Source of the DNA: Anagrus nilaparvatae
Taxonomy: Eukaryota; Arthropoda; Insecta; Hymenoptera; Mymaridae
Length of the DNA stretch: 64,000 nucleotides
Assembly: GCA_022575985.1 (NCBI GenBank)
Contig: JAKSXM010000263.1
Coordinates: forward strand, 10,768,001 to 10,832,000
Reading direction: 5' to 3'
Shown: piece by piece, positions 61,556 through 64,000 of the stretch
Layout of the letters: each line of letters opens with the position of its first letter
Numbering within the stretch: position 1 is the first letter of the stretch
Position numbers and translations under genes: made by a program
The notes under the pieces: model-generated
Seen by the model: only the letters and a program-made list of their open reading frames with translations
The model's database searches: none
Told to the model about the DNA's origin: nothing

Positions 61556-62181
61556 AAAAGGTCCCTAAATCAAAAATATTCTAAGTCCATTCCCCCCTCC
61601 CTAAAAACGTAACTTTTTCACCCCCCCCCCCTGCCGAGCCGGAATTTTTCAAATACCCCATCCAATGAACATGTTCCATGTTAAAACGGTCTCGAGGGAT
61701 TTTTTCAGACGCTAAATCCATATTCTTAGTTAGGATATTTAAAAAATACTTTCTTAATTGGAAAAATCGTTACACAGGCGTGTTTTTATCCTAAAAATTT
61801 AAAGTCACAAAACTTTATTATATTTGGTTAAACGACGATTCCTGAGGGAGGTATGAAGATTTGAAAAACAATCGTAAAAAACGCAATTTTTTTCATGGTA
61901 TTTTTTCAAAAAAGTATAGAAAAAATAAAAATTTGTTTAAAATTTGGAGAAAATCGGACAAAGGAATTTTGAGTTAGGATGGTAGCCGCTTGCTTTTTGG
62001 CACGTCAAATTGATATGATACATATATGCATTTAAATTTTTAAAAATTAAATAAACAATTTTTCCATTCAAAATTTTCGTCCAAAAATCTAACGCGTGAA
62101 GTAGCTACTAAGTATGTTCCATTAGCGTTGTTCACAAAAAAAAAAGTGCTCCAAAAATATTCTTCCTGAAGTATGTTGAAG
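61556..62181. other. Interval with poly-C tract and third repeat copy
   Basis: A C-rich tract lies at 61620-61632. 61690-61855 resembles the dispersed repeat at 54316-54725. No gene. Confidence 0.45.
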
Positions 62182-63165
62182 GGCTATGCCCGGATCTATA
62201 TATTGAATCGGCCACGAAAGATATTTAAAAATTAATTGTATTAGGTCAAAGTACACCTAAAAAAAATAGGATCCTGAAGTTTTCAGACTCCCAGATGCCT
62301 TCTGCTTTGATTGGCAGCTTATTAATTACAAAAAAAAAGTAAATTTTTAACGACTTTTTAGTCGCCTTTCTGATACTCCCGTGGTATAACGATTCTGTAA
62401 AATGATCTTGCGACCTCTCATTCAAAAGGTTAGACGATATACTTTCAGATAAAATTACTTTTAAAAGTGATTTTAGTGCATCCTTTTGATTGGTAGACCA
62501 TAAACCGTCCAAAATAAATTTTTTTTCTTCTTAAATTTCAACTTTGGCAGCGATTTAAAAAAAATTGAGAGTTATGCCCATTCTAATTTTTTTTTAAATA
62601 CGTATTTTGAAAAAAAATTTTGTCGTTTACACTAATTGTCAGTGTTAGACAGCCGTTTGAGAACTACCCTGGATTTGTGCGAACCCTAAATCGTTCTTAA
62701 ATGAGCTGAAAATTGGTATGGGATCATTTTGCCACCTAAAGGCTATGCCCGGATCTATGTAGTGAATCGGCCCACGAAAGATATTAAAAAACTAATTCTA
62801 TTAGGTTAAAGTACACCTAAAAAAAATAGGATCCTGAAGTTTTCAGACCTCCAGATGCCTTCAGCTCTGATTGGCAGCCTGTTAATGACAAAAAAAAAGT
62901 AAATTTGTGACGACTTTTTAGTCGCCTTTCTGATACTCCCGGGGTATAACGATTCTGTCAAAATGATCTTGCGACCTCTCATTCAAAAAGTAAGACGATA
63001 TACTTTCAGATAAAATTACTTTTGAAAGTGATTTTAGTGCATCCTTTTAATTGGTAGACCATAAACCGTCCAAAATAAATTTTTTTTCTTCTTAAATTTA
63101 AACTTTGGCAGCGATTTAAAAAAAATTGAGAGATCTGCCCATTCTAATTTTTTTTTTTTAGCTAA
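62182..63165. repeat. Pair of ~420-bp direct repeats, spaced 559 bp
   Basis: 62182-62604 and 62741-63162 both run from GGCTATGCCCGGATCTAT to TTGAGAG.T.TGCCCATTCT and agree at roughly 93% of positions. The 136-bp spacer is present only between them. No coding; a short open frame on the minus strand is disrupted in the second copy. Confidence 0.85.
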
Positions 63166-63274
63166 TGAAAAATAAAACCAATTTTTATTTGCGACCATCC
63201 GCGCTCAAAAATATTTGGAGCAACATGGTCAAATACTTAAAAACCTGAAATGACTTTTGTTTTTAATTTTGCGA

Positions 63275-64000
63275 TTTTTCGAAAAAGGACCCCACACAAA
63301 TGAATAGGAAATGGCCGTTCGATCAAATTAGTTGAATTATTTGTATGTTTTAGATTTTATTATACTGAAAAAATGTCTCCATGGACACAAAGCTCCAAGG
63401 TCTCAACTTTGGCTGCTACGGAGCTCGAAAGCTACATAGCTCTACTACACAGGCACACAAAAAAAAAATCATGTACCAGAGGCTAGACCCCCTGCTATGG
63501 GGGTTTTTGGTGATGCTAAAACTGAATATGGCTAAAGAAATGCAATAAAATTAGCCAATTTGCCCTCAGCGCCCCCATAAGCCCCCCAAAGAAGTGAAAA
63601 AAATATTTTTCCCAAAAAAGTCCCAAAAAACATGAGTATATAGTTCAATCTTCATTTTTCGAAGAAAAAAAATTTTTTTCACTTCTTTGGGGGGCTTATG
63701 GGGGCACTGAGGGCAAATTGGCTAATTTTATTGCATTTCTTTAGCCATATTCGGTTTTAGCACCACCAAAACCCCCATAGCAGGGGGTCTAGCCTCTGGT
63801 ACATGATTTTTTTTTTGTGTGCCTGTGTAGTAGAGCTATGTAGCTTTCGAGCTCCGTAGCAGCCAAAGTTGAGACTTTGGAGCTTTGTGTCCATGGAGAC
63901 ATTTTTTCAGTATAATAAAATCTAAAACATACAAATAATTCAACTAATTTGATCGAACGGCCATTTCCTATTCATTTGTGTGGGGTCCTTTTTCGAAAAA
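63275..64000. repeat. Long inverted repeat (~330-bp arms) running off the right edge
   Basis: The left arm 63275-63607 is matched by the right arm 63669-64000 at roughly 97%, around a ~60-bp centre. Both contain CATGGACACAAAGCTCC, CTGCTATGGGGG and their complements. The outer end is not reached, so the element may be longer. No coding. Confidence 0.85.

Noticed and set aside
57000..64000. Search for upstream laccase exons (HWHG and HSH copper-site blocks)
   Set aside because: No matching exon with splice sites was found; these exons probably lie right of the window.

Overview
The window is an insect nuclear sequence: very AT-rich, with spliced coding exons and dense layers of eukaryotic transposable elements, and nothing prokaryotic. 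The one host gene recognised is a multicopper oxidase of the laccase-2 (MCO2) type on the minus strand. Four internal exons (56894-56690, 55991-55807, 46627-46432, 25929-25717) join in frame with GT-AG splice sites. The intron sizes are about 0.7, 9.2 and 20.5 kb. The first and last exons lie outside the window, so the 3'-most intron seen is at least 25.7 kb. The species cannot be fixed from sequence alone; a hymenopteran is a guess.

Positions 1-25.7 kb, in or beyond the intron after the last visible laccase exon, hold a decayed Polinton/Maverick (adintovirus-like) element on the minus strand. It has remnants of a phospholipase A2-like protein, an integrase, a penton-type minor capsid protein, a pVI/pX-like protein, the major capsid protein, a 'D-Q-F...HHG' protein, an adenain-like protease and a small conserved protein. 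The penton gene is split by a 13.5-kb Ty3/gypsy LTR retrotransposon (7741-21196, 4-bp ATTC target duplication). Between the minor and major capsid genes lies a truncated Penelope-like element (PLE, 3794-7042) with inverted flanking repeats, itself carrying a 1.7-kb TTAA-flanked (piggyBac-type) foldback element. The left edge holds a second PLE reverse-transcriptase fragment and a well-formed hammerhead ribozyme motif (469-511).

Positions 25.9-46.4 kb, the 20.5-kb laccase intron, hold an R1-clade fragment, a decayed BEL/Pao element (about 27976-33540) split by two foldback/MITE insertions, and a decayed APE-type non-LTR element. They also hold arrays of a repeat with a YY1/Pho-like core, a minus-strand endogenous glycoprotein gene of the chuvirus-like/insect Env type split by a MITE, a small Helitron with a minisatellite, a 1.25-kb foldback, and a 5'-truncated R1-clade element with a poly(A) tail.

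Positions 46.6-55.8 kb, the 9.2-kb intron, hold a non-LTR RNase H scrap, diverged ~290-bp repeats, a 1.26-kb foldback with a half copy at 54.7 kb, a palindromic-unit array, and a near-intact APE/RT non-LTR element (51088-53958). Two tRNA-Thr-like sequences lie near 55.3 and 56.3 kb. From 57 to 64 kb there are only repeats: nested MITEs in a dispersed repeat whose unoccupied copy is at 54.3 kb, a 25-bp minisatellite, 420-bp direct repeats, and a ~330-bp-arm inverted repeat running off the right edge.

Overall the window shows one conserved cuticle-type oxidase gene whose introns collect transposons, often nested two or three deep. Almost all mobile-element genes are broken; the non-LTR ORF at 51-54 kb is the best preserved.
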